DNA of 45,543 bases from Nitrososphaeraceae archaeon (GTDB lineage Archaea > Thermoproteota > Nitrososphaeria > Nitrososphaerales > Nitrososphaeraceae), in NCBI GenBank assembly GCA_022545895.1, contig JAKEIK010000048.1, positions 1 through 45,543 on the forward strand, written 5' to 3'. Shown here piece by piece: positions 24,824-33,871 of this stretch. A program made the translations under genes and the position numbers. Positions within the stretch are counted from its first letter, which is position 1. Every line of letters starts with the position of its first letter. The notes below the pieces were generated by a model. It was not told where the DNA came from and ran no database searches. It saw only the letters and a program-made list of their open reading frames with translations.

Positions 24824-26298
24824 TATCCCTTGATCACCCCTACAGGAACAAAACGTGCTACTTTCGTAGCGATTCCGAGACGATGAGAAACTTCTACTAC
24901 CGCGTCTACATCCTTATACGCCTCAGGAGTCTCTTCTACGACTCCATCCTTGCTTAATGATTTGATATAGATCCCTTTGGACTCCAGTTGTTGTTTAACA
25001 TTCTCGACGGTGTAATTTTTCCTAGCTGCCGTTCTAGACATTGCCCTACCGGCTCCATGTGCAGTTGAACCAAAACTCAAGTCAAGTGACCGGACATTAC
25101 CTAATAATACCCAGCTCGCGGTTCCCATTGATCCAGGAATAATTACTGGTTGTCCTACATCCCTATATTTTTCTGGAATCTGCTCTACGCCTGCAGGAAA
25201 AGCTCTTGTTGCGCCCTTTCTATGTATCACAAGGTCGCGCATTCCTTCTCCATCTACTTCATGCCTTTCGACCTTGGCAATGTTATGTGCGACATCGTAT
25301 ATTAGTTTCATATCAAGCTGCCCTTCTGTCAAGCCCAATATCTTTTCAAAAGATTTCCTAGTCCAGTGAGTGATCATTTGTCTATTACACCATGCAAAGT
25401 TCAAAGCCGAGTACATCGCTTTTCTATAACTTTCTCCTTCTGATGAATTATTGGGCACGCACGCAAGCTCTCTATCAACGAGCTGTATATTTTTTTTCCG
25501 CAATACTCCTTCAGAAATGCGCAAATAATCACTACATACTTGATGTCCAAATCCCCGTGAACCACAATGAATTAAAATGGCTATTTGTCCCTCTCCTTCT
25601 ATCCCCATTTTCTTTGCCGCAATTTCGTCAAATATTTTGTCAACTTTTTGGATTTCTAGGAAATGGTTGCCAGATCCCAGCGTTCCTAGTTGTGGTGCAC
25701 CTCTCTTCCTTGCTGTATCGGAGACAGATCCTGGATCTGCACCCTCCATTTTTCCTGTTTCTTCGCATACTTCAATATCCGATTGCCATCCATATCCTCT
25801 TTCTACCGCCCACGGAACACCTTCAACAAGTAAGTCGTCCAAGTCAGATCTTGTTAGTTTGGTGCGACTTGCACTCCCTACTCCTGCAGGTATAGCAGTG
25901 AATAACTCGTTAACAATATCCTTAAGCCTCGGTCTAAGTTCCCTTTCGGTAATGCTGGTTCTTATTAGCCGGACACCACAATTAATATCATATCCCACAC
26001 CACCCGGGCTAATTACTCCATCTTCCAAGTCCATTGCAGCAACACCTCCTACAGGGAATCCATATCCTTCGTGTCCATCAGGTAACACTACAACATGTTT
26101 AGTCACTCCCGGTAATGTTGCAACATTTGATGCCTGGTCTATTGTTCTATCCGTAACCATCTTTGAGATTAAATTGTCATTAGCATAAATTGTAACGGGG
26201 ACATTCATGCCCTTTGATACATCTTTATCTATTCTATATTCAAAATCCCCTACCTTCCTAACTTGCAGGTTTCCGCTTCTGGTTAATAACCCACTCAT
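24823..26298 (-). CDS. rtcB: RNA-splicing ligase RtcB
   Basis: 491 residues, normal length, no intein. The enzyme joins 2',3'-cyclic phosphate or 3'-phosphate and 5'-OH RNA ends, as in archaeal tRNA intron splicing. Signatures: PDGHEGYGFPVGG, GGVGYDINCGVRLIRT (metal site Asp/Cys), GSGNHFLE, IHCGSRGFGHQ, and the GTP-guanylated histidine in AHGAGRAMSR near residue 408. It is the first gene of a two-gene unit with the PDCD5-like protein. No archease gene is seen next to it. It is divergent from purB across 163 bases. Confidence 0.97.
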   Translation of the reverse strand: MSGLLTRSGNLQVRKVGDFEYRIDKDVSKGMNVPVTIYANDNLISKMVTDRTIDQASNVATLPGVTKHVVVLPDGHEGYGFPVGGVAAMDLEDGVISPGGVGYDINCGVRLIRTSITERELRPRLKDIVNELFTAIPAGVGSASRTKLTRSDLDDLLVEGVPWAVERGYGWQSDIEVCEETGKMEGADPGSVSDTARKRGAPQLGTLGSGNHFLEIQKVDKIFDEIAAKKMGIEGEGQIAILIHCGSRGFGHQVCSDYLRISEGVLRKKNIQLVDRELACVPNNSSEGESYRKAMYSALNFAWCNRQMITHWTRKSFEKILGLTEGQLDMKLIYDVAHNIAKVERHEVDGEGMRDLVIHRKGATRAFPAGVEQIPEKYRDVGQPVIIPGSMGTASWVLLGNVRSLDLSFGSTAHGAGRAMSRTAARKNYTVENVKQQLESKGIYIKSLSKDGVVEETPEAYKDVDAVVEVSHRLGIATKVARFVPVGVIKG

Positions 26299-26461
26299 GC
26301 GTTGGTCATTTTATCAACCAGTCATTATAACCTTTTCACACGATTTCGTTCAAAGTGATATCTTTGAATCGGCTACTAAAAGTTGCTCGTATGGGCCTAA
26401 ATAGATTCTGTCACCGAAAATTCAATAAAATTTATTTTACTGTCTTGTCGCTTTCTAATAA

Positions 26462-27841
26462 ATGTCCATTCTACCGATAGATTCTTGTCGTTATGGCAGT
26501 GAGGAAATGAAAGAGATATTTAAGGAGGATATGAAGCTCCAGTACCAACTTAATTTCGAAGCAGAAGTCGCAATTACTCAAGCGAGGTTAAACATCATAC
26601 CTCCTGCCGCTGCAAAGGAAATTTCTGTGTTAGCAAAATCAAAAATGATAACATCGAAAAGGGTCAAACAGTTAGAAAGGATAAGCGAACATGATACCGC
26701 CGCAGTTGTAGAGGCAATAAGTGAACGATGTTCATCGGTGACAAAACCATGGGTACATTTTGGACTTACCAGTAACGATGTCATCGATTCATGCACTTCT
26801 ATGCAGATAAGGGATGCATTTGCGATCTTGGAACCAAAACTTTCAAAATTATCTCTAGCGATGTTAAATAAGGCAAGGGAATTTCGCAGGGTGCCTGCTG
26901 TAGGTAGAACTCATGGCCAACATGCTAGCATAATTTCCTTTGGTCTAAAATTTGCTGTTTGGGCAAGCGAACTGGCGCAGCATTTAGATCGTATCGAAGA
27001 AGGTAAGAAAAGATTTCTTATGTGCAAAACTCTTGGTGTCGTCGGCACTGGGTCCCTCATGGGAACCAGGGCAATTGAAGTTCAAGAAAAAGTGGCGGAG
27101 AGATTGGGCCTGAACCCTATAGAAGCAGCAACCCAAGTCATTCCGAGGGAGAGGTTTGCCGAATCACAATTCGTCCTTTCGTTAATAGGTTGTACGCTTG
27201 ACAAAATAGCGGTAGAAATTCGTAATCTACAAAGAACCGAAATTGGAGAGGTAGAAGAACCGTTTCGAAAAGGACAAATGGGTAGCAGTGCTGTACCTGT
27301 GAAAAGAAACCCAATTAAGAGTGAAAGGGTATCTTCTTTGGCGCGAATTCTTCGTTCTTTATTGTCTGTTGCTATGGAAAATATCCCTTTGTGGCATGAA
27401 AGAGACCTTACAAATTCAGCCAATGAACGATTCACATTTCCGATGTCGTTTATTCTTATAGATGAAATGCTCAATACTATGTTAAGGATATTTGAGGGTC
27501 TGAAAGTTAATCCTCAAAGAATCAAGGAAAATATCAATAAAACTAAGGGGCAGATCTACTCAGAATTCTTACTCGAGGCGCTCGTAAAAAAGGGGATCCC
27601 AAGATTTTCTGCATATCGGGATATTCAACGGATTGCATTTGATGCTCTCGAAAATGAAGAAGATTTCCAAGTTATAGTAATGAAAGATCCTTCAATCATG
27701 AAGAACCTAACCTTCGCAGAATTAAAGAAGATTTTTAATCCATCAAATCATTTGTCTGCTTCAGAAAGAATTATAACAAACGTATCGAACGGAGTGAAGA
27801 AGACTATTTCCAAATTAGGATCTGGGGGTAAAATTAAATGA
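26462..27841 (+). CDS. purB: Adenylosuccinate lyase
   Basis: 459 residues. It cleaves SAICAR and adenylosuccinate to release fumarate in purine synthesis. Recognised: HFGLTSNDVIDS, VGRTHGQHA (catalytic His), and the fumarate-lyase signature GSSAVPVKRNPIKSE. The signature loop has Val where Met is usual (SSAMPxKRNP), a mild change. Start ATG 26462. The 3' end overlaps the convergent gene by 8 bases. Confidence 0.96.
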   Translation: MSILPIDSCRYGSEEMKEIFKEDMKLQYQLNFEAEVAITQARLNIIPPAAAKEISVLAKSKMITSKRVKQLERISEHDTAAVVEAISERCSSVTKPWVHFGLTSNDVIDSCTSMQIRDAFAILEPKLSKLSLAMLNKAREFRRVPAVGRTHGQHASIISFGLKFAVWASELAQHLDRIEEGKKRFLMCKTLGVVGTGSLMGTRAIEVQEKVAERLGLNPIEAATQVIPRERFAESQFVLSLIGCTLDKIAVEIRNLQRTEIGEVEEPFRKGQMGSSAVPVKRNPIKSERVSSLARILRSLLSVAMENIPLWHERDLTNSANERFTFPMSFILIDEMLNTMLRIFEGLKVNPQRIKENINKTKGQIYSEFLLEALVKKGIPRFSAYRDIQRIAFDALENEEDFQVIVMKDPSIMKNLTFAELKKIFNPSNHLSASERIITNVSNGVKKTISKLGSGGKIK

Positions 27842-28586
27842 TGTCCTTGTAATTCTTGTGGATTAAAGTGCCGTATTGAAAAGCCTTTTTGCGATGTATA
27901 ACTGAATCTTCAGGAACATCAAGCGATAGAGCAATTTTTCTTAAAATATGCTTTCGTAAAAAATCAGTCGATCCTTGTATCTTATGACTTACCGGTATCT
28001 CCATTGCAACTGAAATGAATTTTTCAGAAAGGAAAGGTTGCTTAACTTGTATATTAAAAGCTTGAATGGTTTGGTTTATCTCGCTCATTAGTTCGAATTC
28101 ATTTGCAATCTTATCCGTTATGGCCTTGTTGATACATGAATCTCCCTGATTAAAAATCAGTCTGTAACTATTATACCCGCAAAACAGCTCATCAAAACCA
28201 TTTGCCGTTAAGATGGTTTTAATTCCATAGGTGGCGGCTAATTTGGCAACATAGTAAAATGCGATACAATTTTCAACATGAGATCTGGTTTTACATGAAA
28301 TTTCCTTTTGAATTCTACGAGAGGTTCTAAGGAAATCATCGTAGGTAATTTCTAGAATCAAATGGACCATATTCATTTTAGATGATATTAATTTGGAATA
28401 TACAATATCATGAGAATTTGAAAAGCCTACGGTTAGTAAGATTGCATTTGCTTCAAGGTTTCGGCATACACTTGCTAATAAGGCACTGTCGACCCCACCA
28501 GAAAAAGCAATTCCTATAGTATTGATGTTCAAAATACTCTGCCTTACGCTTTCAAAAATGGCGTTTTTTAAATCGGTCTTTAACAA
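27834..28586 (-). CDS. Asparagine-synthetase-like PP-loop ATPase without glutaminase domain
   Basis: 250 residues. The PP-loop AFSGGVDSALLAS (residues 27-39) binds ATP; TANGFDELFCGYNSYR matches the Asp/Glu-binding segment G-x-D-E-L-F-x-G-Y of asparagine synthetase B, and VKQPFLSEKFISVAMEIP the later conserved block. The N-terminal Ntn glutaminase domain is absent, so it would have to use ammonia or another amine. The start is TTG 28586, with an in-frame TGA four codons upstream. In an ammonia oxidiser free ammonium is available, which makes ammonia-dependent amidation plausible but unproven. Confidence 0.88.
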   Translation of the reverse strand: MLKTDLKNAIFESVRQSILNINTIGIAFSGGVDSALLASVCRNLEANAILLTVGFSNSHDIVYSKLISSKMNMVHLILEITYDDFLRTSRRIQKEISCKTRSHVENCIAFYYVAKLAATYGIKTILTANGFDELFCGYNSYRLIFNQGDSCINKAITDKIANEFELMSEINQTIQAFNIQVKQPFLSEKFISVAMEIPVSHKIQGSTDFLRKHILRKIALSLDVPEDSVIHRKKAFQYGTLIHKNYKDII

Positions 28587-28800
28587 TCTAGATCAGATTC
28601 TTTGTGTACATTTAGTCCTTAGAGGCCATATAAAGAACATATGTAGAACGCTCAATAAGATCACTCTGAAATCCCTTAATTATGGCAACTTGCGATAATC
28701 CTTCTGACAACTAAGATCCGGAGAGTAAATATTTGACATGAGGGGGAATTCCCGAGACCGGATAAGACTATAATCGATTAACTAAGGAAATAATAAGTAA

Positions 28801-28821
28801 CATTGAACATTGAACATTGAA
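28801..28821. repeat. 7-bp tandem repeat, three copies
   Basis: cattgaa repeated three times without mismatch in the intergenic region. Significance unknown. Confidence 0.85.
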
Positions 28822-28875
28822 TTCGAATTTACCTGCTCATAAGAAATTACAGGAAAATAGTAAGATTGATGAATA

Positions 28876-29223
28876 TTATGTAATTGGTGCAAACGGATCT
28901 TCCATTATATTGCCATTACCAAATATCGTATTAAATATAGGTGCGTTAATCAGTGATCCGTAGATGTTGGCATATTGATTTGTACAGGTTAGCTGATTCA
29001 CATTTTGGTTATGATCACTATGGTCTTTGTTTTCATTGATGATGTTGCAGTTGTTATTGATTGTAATTTTCTGGACAATTGTTGTGTTGTTGCAGTTATT
29101 ATCCCCGTTATTTTTACATTTTACGGTATCTGTAAACGCAGATGCAGGAAGAGTACTAATACTTCCAATTGTTACTATTATTATTAACATGGCCAATATT
29201 ATCCGTTGATTATTTTTATTCAT
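28876..29223 (-). CDS. Small exported Asn-rich protein
   Basis: 115 residues from ATG 29223 (MNKNNQRII). A signal peptide of about 29 residues (ILAMLIIIVTIGSI) ends at ASAF. The mature part is very rich in Asn, with four cysteines in two spaced pairs that could form disulfides, and ends in MEDPFAPIT. A TATA-like box near 29262 places transcription start at about 29235, which excludes the in-frame ATGs at 29253 and 29247. No family recognised; probably a surface or secreted protein. Confidence 0.68.
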   Translation of the reverse strand: MNKNNQRIILAMLIIIVTIGSISTLPASAFTDTVKCKNNGDNNCNNTTIVQKITINNNCNIINENKDHSDHNQNVNQLTCTNQYANIYGSLINAPIFNTIFGNGNIMEDPFAPIT

Positions 29224-29687
29224 TGATAATTGCCAATTTGTTATCATAAGCATAGTATAAGTAGAGTGTGAAATGGTGAATAATAAGAAACAAAGAGATT
29301 CAGACTAACTAAGGAACTACTGAATCTAATACTAGAGTTTTAGCATGAGAAATTATTGTAGAGTCTCACTCCAGAATTGTACCCAACTTATTACAATAAA
29401 ATTGAACCGTTCTCTGACAAAGTGTTGGGTCGAGCGACCAAATTCGGCCCACAACTTAATTTATCTATAAACAGTGATTAACTGTAATCAAAAGATTCTT
29501 AATGAATCTAGTTTCGTATCTGTGCTTATTTTTTGTATCATCGGAATGCATGTCAGAAGTACATAGCAAAAACGTTCGCTAAATATTCTACCATTAATTT
29601 TGGATTTATGACTATGTAATGAATTTGATAGGCGAAATGCAACGCCTTAATATACCTGTGCCTTCCTAGAAGCAAAAGATCTGTGAA
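29224..29687. other. Gap before the LSm gene with a possible structured RNA
   Basis: No ORF. It contains the local GC-rich stem-loop at 29420-29457 described separately, and a TATA-like taatatacc near 29650 for the LSm gene. Confidence 0.45.
29420..29457 (+). ncRNA. Predicted stem-loop, possible small RNA element
   Basis: Arms aagtgttgggtcg (29420-29432) and cggcccacaactt (29445-29457) pair at 11 of 13 positions, with one 2x2 internal loop. An alternative small hairpin ggtcg-ag-cgacc (28-39 of the same block) competes with it. GC content is well above the surroundings, as expected for structured RNA in an AT-rich archaeal genome. No promoter or family recognised. Confidence 0.25.
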
Positions 29688-29930
29688 ATGTCTGAAGAGG
29701 GTATCGCAAGCCAAGTACTTCAAGAAAATGTTGGTAAGTCCGTACTAGTCAAGTTGAAAGGCAGAAAGATTATTCGGGGTAAGCTCAAATCCTTTGACAA
29801 ACAAATGAACCTATTGCTCCAAGAGGCGATAGATATCTCTGAACAACACACCGGTGAAAAACAGTCGGAAATTCAAATGGGAGACATATTAATACGAGGC
29901 GACAATGTCATTATTATCTCTGTGGTGTAG
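29688..29930 (+). CDS. LSm (Sm-like) archaeal RNA-binding protein
   Basis: 80 residues. Sm1 motif: VGKSVLVKLKGRKIIRGKLKSFDKQMNLLL; Sm2 motif: GDILIRGDNVIIISVV (I-R-G-x-N-V). It should form a heptameric or hexameric ring that binds U-rich RNA. TATA-like sequence about 37 bases upstream. Confidence 0.95.
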   Translation: MSEEGIASQVLQENVGKSVLVKLKGRKIIRGKLKSFDKQMNLLLQEAIDISEQHTGEKQSEIQMGDILIRGDNVIIISVV

Positions 29931-30062
29931 ATCTATCACAATATGATTACAATCGTTTTTCCAAACCAAATCATATCTTTGACCTTCATTCATACTTAAA
30001 TTTAGGTTATCAACAGAACCTGTATATATCTGAGGACAGATTATTGTAAGGATTCCTGTTTA

Positions 30063-30872
30063 ATGAGAAGAGTTGTGTTAGATAGCAGTACAAAGTACAT
30101 CGATAGTAAGGGCAATCTATTCAAGAGTAGGCTCGAATTAACAATATCGAAATTATTAACATTCCTAGGTCAGCATTATGAGTATAACTTTTCAATACAT
30201 CTTTCTGATGGCTCTGTGGCTGTTGTGGATTTCAAAGTAGGAGATAGGTACATTGAAGTACTTGATACTGATGAAGATATGGAAAAATTTGAAAGAGTAA
30301 GAAAAGAAAATCCTTCTTTGAATTTAATAGGCGTGGGAACCTCGAAGTATGCTGAAAAGGCCGAAGGTTTGAATTTTATTGCGATTAGTGATACGGTCGG
30401 AGATCATATTGGTTCGATATTTATTGAAGATCCCTCGTTAGCTTTTGACTATGCACATATCCTTCCGTTGGTCGAAAAGTGCTCAATTTTACACGGACAC
30501 ACTTCGACTGTCATGGTGGAGATCATAGGGAAAATGACAAATAACCTTGTCATTGACTTCAGTGAAGCGAAAAAATTAGTGAAGGACGCCTTATCTAATC
30601 TTGATCACAAATTTTTCATAAACGAAAAATATTTGCAAAGAGAAGATAGTCTTCATTATTTTGTTTCCTTTGAAGGACCTCGCGGTCTTTTTAACCTACA
30701 ATTACCAAAGAGTACTACTTTCCTTCTTCCAGGAGAAGCCACAGTGGAAAATCTATCCTCAATAATAATAGATATACTAGCATCAAAGATGCCCCCAAAC
30801 GTAGAAGCACTGGGGGTCTATATTTATGAAGGCGTAAATAAAGGTGCACATATTCTCGCAAATATTAGGTAG
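30063..30872 (+). CDS. Fusion of a PD-(D/E)XK-like N-terminal domain with a 6-pyruvoyl-tetrahydropterin synthase (PTPS/QueD) domain
   Basis: 269 residues. C-terminal ~122-269 is a PTPS-family fold: zinc ligands H132, H144 and H146 (FDYAH; LHGHT), cysteine C140 at the catalytic place, VIDFSEAK (D165) and D181-H182. Such enzymes act in queuosine/archaeosine or pterin synthesis. The first ~115 residues look like a restriction-endonuclease-type fold: SRLE25, then a strand pair ending in VVDF (D56), and RYIEV (E65). The usual lysine two residues after E65 is leucine, so nuclease activity is doubtful unless K58 substitutes. The fusion is unusual for PTPS, normally ~120-150 residues alone. Which PTPS reaction is done cannot be told from sequence. 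Confidence 0.82.
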   Translation: MRRVVLDSSTKYIDSKGNLFKSRLELTISKLLTFLGQHYEYNFSIHLSDGSVAVVDFKVGDRYIEVLDTDEDMEKFERVRKENPSLNLIGVGTSKYAEKAEGLNFIAISDTVGDHIGSIFIEDPSLAFDYAHILPLVEKCSILHGHTSTVMVEIIGKMTNNLVIDFSEAKKLVKDALSNLDHKFFINEKYLQREDSLHYFVSFEGPRGLFNLQLPKSTTFLLPGEATVENLSSIIIDILASKMPPNVEALGVYIYEGVNKGAHILANIR

Positions 30873-30887
30873 CATAATTATGTCTAC

Positions 30888-31049
30888 CTACAAATTCAGT
30901 TTGATTCTTCGATGCATTTTTAGCCAGTCGCTAGTATTCTTTATGGGAACATCGCTGTCCAATTCAAATTTTGGAGTATTAGTGATCCAGTAGTTCAAGA
31001 ATACAGCAATGAAATAACCTATATTCATTTCCGCTTCAACAAGTGACAA
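30888..31049 (-). CDS. Possible 53-residue small protein
   Basis: Open frame from TTG 31049 (L-S-L-V-E-A-E) with an in-frame ATG at 31028, ending in TAG at 30888-30890. The middle reads 'YFIAVFLNYWITNTPKFEL' and the end is basic (KMHRRIKLNL). The residue mix looks protein-like and no gene lies opposite. It could be a small protein or the remnant of a longer one. No family recognised. Confidence 0.4.
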   Translation of the reverse strand: MSLVEAEMNIGYFIAVFLNYWITNTPKFELDSDVPIKNTSDWLKMHRRIKLNL

Positions 31050-31206
31050 ATGAGTAAGATTTTACAGGACATTCATCTCTGATTTTACATACCCAATCCT
31101 TGATACTAATAACATAATTTGACAAATATCTGCCTGGTGTAATTTATACTCGTTTGCAGGACATCAACTTTAATATCACTAATTTTATGCTAGTCATAAA
31201 GTAAAG

Positions 31207-33567
31207 ATGCCACAAAAGATCGAAGAAAAGACATGGAATTCTAAGTTCGAACAGGAGATTTTAACAAGATGGGAGAAATGCAAAATCTACAATTTCAGTG
31301 CAGATGGAAGAAAGCATGTCTTTGTTATAGACACGCCCCCTCCATATCCCTCCGGAAGGCCTTGGCATATAGGTGCCGCGGCTCATTATGCACAGATTGA
31401 CATGATCGCGAGAACTGGTAGGTTACTGGGAAATAATGTCCTTTTTCCAATAGGAATCGATAGAAATGGCCTTCCGGTAGAGATCTATACTGAAAAGAAA
31501 CACAAAATTAGGATGCGAAGTATGGATAGGGAAAAATTCTTGGATCTATGTAAGGTTGCACTTGACGATTTGGAAAAAGAAATGATTGACATCATGAAAG
31601 CCCTGGGATTAAGTGGAGACTTCGAAAAGTACTATAGAACAGATTCAGATGAATATCGTGTGATGACCCAGAACACTTTCCTAAAGTTATGGAACAAAGG
31701 GTTAGTTTATTCTTCAAACAGACCTAACAATTATTGTACAGATTGTGGGACAACGATAGCTGACGCTGAGATAATCTACGAAGAAAGAAACACAAAGCTA
31801 ATTTATATGAAATTCAAAATCAAAGAAAGTGCAGACGAAATTGTAATCGCATCTACAAGGCCAGAACTCCTATTTGCATGTCAGTGTGTGATGGTTAATC
31901 CCAATGACAAGCGGTATGAGAATGTGATTGGGAAAACAGTGATTTTACCGCTTTTCAACAGGGAGGTAAAAATAATTGCACACCATTCAGCAAAACCGGA
32001 ATTTGGAACCGGAGCTGTAATGGTGTGTAGTTATGGTGATAAGAATGATGTGCAGATATTTAGAGAGCTTGGATTAGAAGAGATCGTTGCTATTAATGAT
32101 AATGGCTTAATGACGGACAATGCGGGAGTCTATGCCAACCTTAAGATCAACCAAGCACGAGAAAGAATAATTGAAGATTTAAAAAAACTTGGCTCTATCG
32201 ATAAAGAGGAGTATATAATGCATAGAACCCCACTCTGTGAACGCAGTAAGTCACCCGTAGAAATAATTCCAATGCAAGATTACTATCTGAAACAACTGGA
32301 TTTTATTCCAAAATTAAGGGAATTTGCGTTGAAGATTGAATTTCATCCTGAGGTTCACAGACAGATCTTGTTGAATTGGTTAGATTCCGTGGTTATAGAT
32401 TGGCCGATTTCCAGAAGGAGATTTTATGGTACTGAAATTCCAATATGGTACTGCAAAAAATGTAATACTCCGAATCTTCCGCAGCCAGGAAAATATTATA
32501 GACCTTGGAGGGAAGAGCCTCCATTCAATAAGTGTCAAAATTGTGATTCTTCAGAATTTGTAGGGGAGGTAAGAACGTTCGATACATGGATGGATTCTAG
32601 TATAACTCCTCTTTTTGTTACTAAATATGATAGAGATGAAAAATTCTTCTCCTACACATATCCAACAAAAATCAGACCGCAAGCCAAGGATATAGTTAGA
32701 ACATGGTTATTCTACACGATGTTACGATGCTATCAACTGACTGGTCAATTAGCATGGTCTGATGTTTGGATAATGGGATATGGTGTGGATGAGCGGGGAG
32801 AGAAAATGAGTAAAAGTAAAGGTAATGTTATCGATCCCTTTCCAATTATAGCGAAATACGGAGCTGACGCATTCAGATTTTGGTCCGCAGCAGAAGCAAA
32901 TCTAGGCCAAGACTTCAGATGTTCGGAACAAAAGATAGCTGAAGCACAAAAGTTCTTGACAAAGCTATGGAATGTAGGCAGGTTTATGTCATCCTTTGAC
33001 GTAACCTCGATGAGTCCCGGTGATCTTCTACCTACTGACAGATGGATTTTGGCAGAATTGGCAAGACTGGTTGACCGATGCCTTAAGGGCTACCGAGAAT
33101 TCAATTTCTTCATACCGTCCACATCGTTAAAAGAATTTACATGGAATCTGTTTGCTTCTCATTATCTGGAATTAGCAAAGTCACGAGCATACAACAAAAA
33201 TGAGCCTTCAGGATATTTGTCAGCACTGTACACTTTGCACAAGTGTTTTTCCACTATATTGCTTCTGCTCTCCCCTATCTGTCCCTTCATTACAGAGAAG
33301 TTATGGACGACACTATATTCTTCAAACAGTATCCACACACAGCCTTTACCAGTTGTTGAAAATACCTTCGAAGACATGTGTCAGTACTCTTACCTCATAA
33401 CAGAATTCAATTCGATGGTCTGGAATAAGAAAAAGGAAACTATCTCCAAAAATACAGGCAGGTCACTTTCATTAAGAGATCCTATAGGAATAAACGTGCC
33501 GGATGAGTTGAGACAATTCAAAAGTGATCTTATAGAAATGCACAATCTGCAGACATCGTCATCCTGA
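31207..33567 (+). CDS. valS: Valyl-tRNA synthetase
   Basis: 786 residues, the short archaeal form. It charges tRNA-Val. Class I motifs: PPPYPSGRPWHIG (HIGH region) near 40-52 and GEKMSKSKGN (KMSKS) near 530-540. The editing domain follows with ASTRPELLFACQC and the GTGAVMVCSYGD block. Two CxxC zinc pairs are visible (YCTDCGT near 178; YCKKC and KCQNCDS near 415-450). RRRFYGTEIPIWYC is typical of ValRS. Anticodon-binding helices end the protein (DRWILAELARLVD). The extreme C-terminal coiled coil of bacterial ValRS is absent. Confidence 0.95.
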   Translation: MPQKIEEKTWNSKFEQEILTRWEKCKIYNFSADGRKHVFVIDTPPPYPSGRPWHIGAAAHYAQIDMIARTGRLLGNNVLFPIGIDRNGLPVEIYTEKKHKIRMRSMDREKFLDLCKVALDDLEKEMIDIMKALGLSGDFEKYYRTDSDEYRVMTQNTFLKLWNKGLVYSSNRPNNYCTDCGTTIADAEIIYEERNTKLIYMKFKIKESADEIVIASTRPELLFACQCVMVNPNDKRYENVIGKTVILPLFNREVKIIAHHSAKPEFGTGAVMVCSYGDKNDVQIFRELGLEEIVAINDNGLMTDNAGVYANLKINQARERIIEDLKKLGSIDKEEYIMHRTPLCERSKSPVEIIPMQDYYLKQLDFIPKLREFALKIEFHPEVHRQILLNWLDSVVIDWPISRRRFYGTEIPIWYCKKCNTPNLPQPGKYYRPWREEPPFNKCQNCDSSEFVGEVRTFDTWMDSSITPLFVTKYDRDEKFFSYTYPTKIRPQAKDIVRTWLFYTMLRCYQLTGQLAWSDVWIMGYGVDERGEKMSKSKGNVIDPFPIIAKYGADAFRFWSAAEANLGQDFRCSEQKIAEAQKFLTKLWNVGRFMSSFDVTSMSPGDLLPTDRWILAELARLVDRCLKGYREFNFFIPSTSLKEFTWNLFASHYLELAKSRAYNKNEPSGYLSALYTLHKCFSTILLLLSPICPFITEKLWTTLYSSNSIHTQPLPVVENTFEDMCQYSYLITEFNSMVWNKKKETISKNTGRSLSLRDPIGINVPDELRQFKSDLIEMHNLQTSSS

Positions 33568-33871
33568 ATGTAGCAAGGTTTTCTATATGCCTTGTCATCC
33601 ATATTTTATGGATTGAACTAGCAAAATATTAACTGGATACACAGTTAGTTGTGCTATGATATTTCTTGTCATGAATTATCTAATATCATTTGAGTTTCAA
33701 AATAATTGAGCTGGTGTTGACTTATATTTTGACTCGAGTAAAATTGCCAGTGTGATCTTATCCGAGTAAAATCTGGAATCTGGTCCACAAAAAAAGTTTG
33801 TGCCCATTATTATCCATCATGTATATCACATTGATAAAATACTTAAATATCTAATTAATTAAATTATCATA
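33568..33871. promoter_or_regulatory. ArsR-type gene upstream region with direct repeats
   Basis: No ORF. Direct repeats cgagtaaaat at 33735-33744 and 33763-33772 (28 bases apart) and a TATA box acttaaatat at 33841-33850, about 26 bases before the ATG 33872, which suggests a leaderless message. The repeats could be regulator sites. Confidence 0.4.

Noticed and set aside
25392-26188. Two long plus-strand frames (167 and 203 codons)
   Set aside because: Both are antisense to rtcB, which is unmistakable; they are rich in Ser/Pro/Leu as expected for shadows of its codons.
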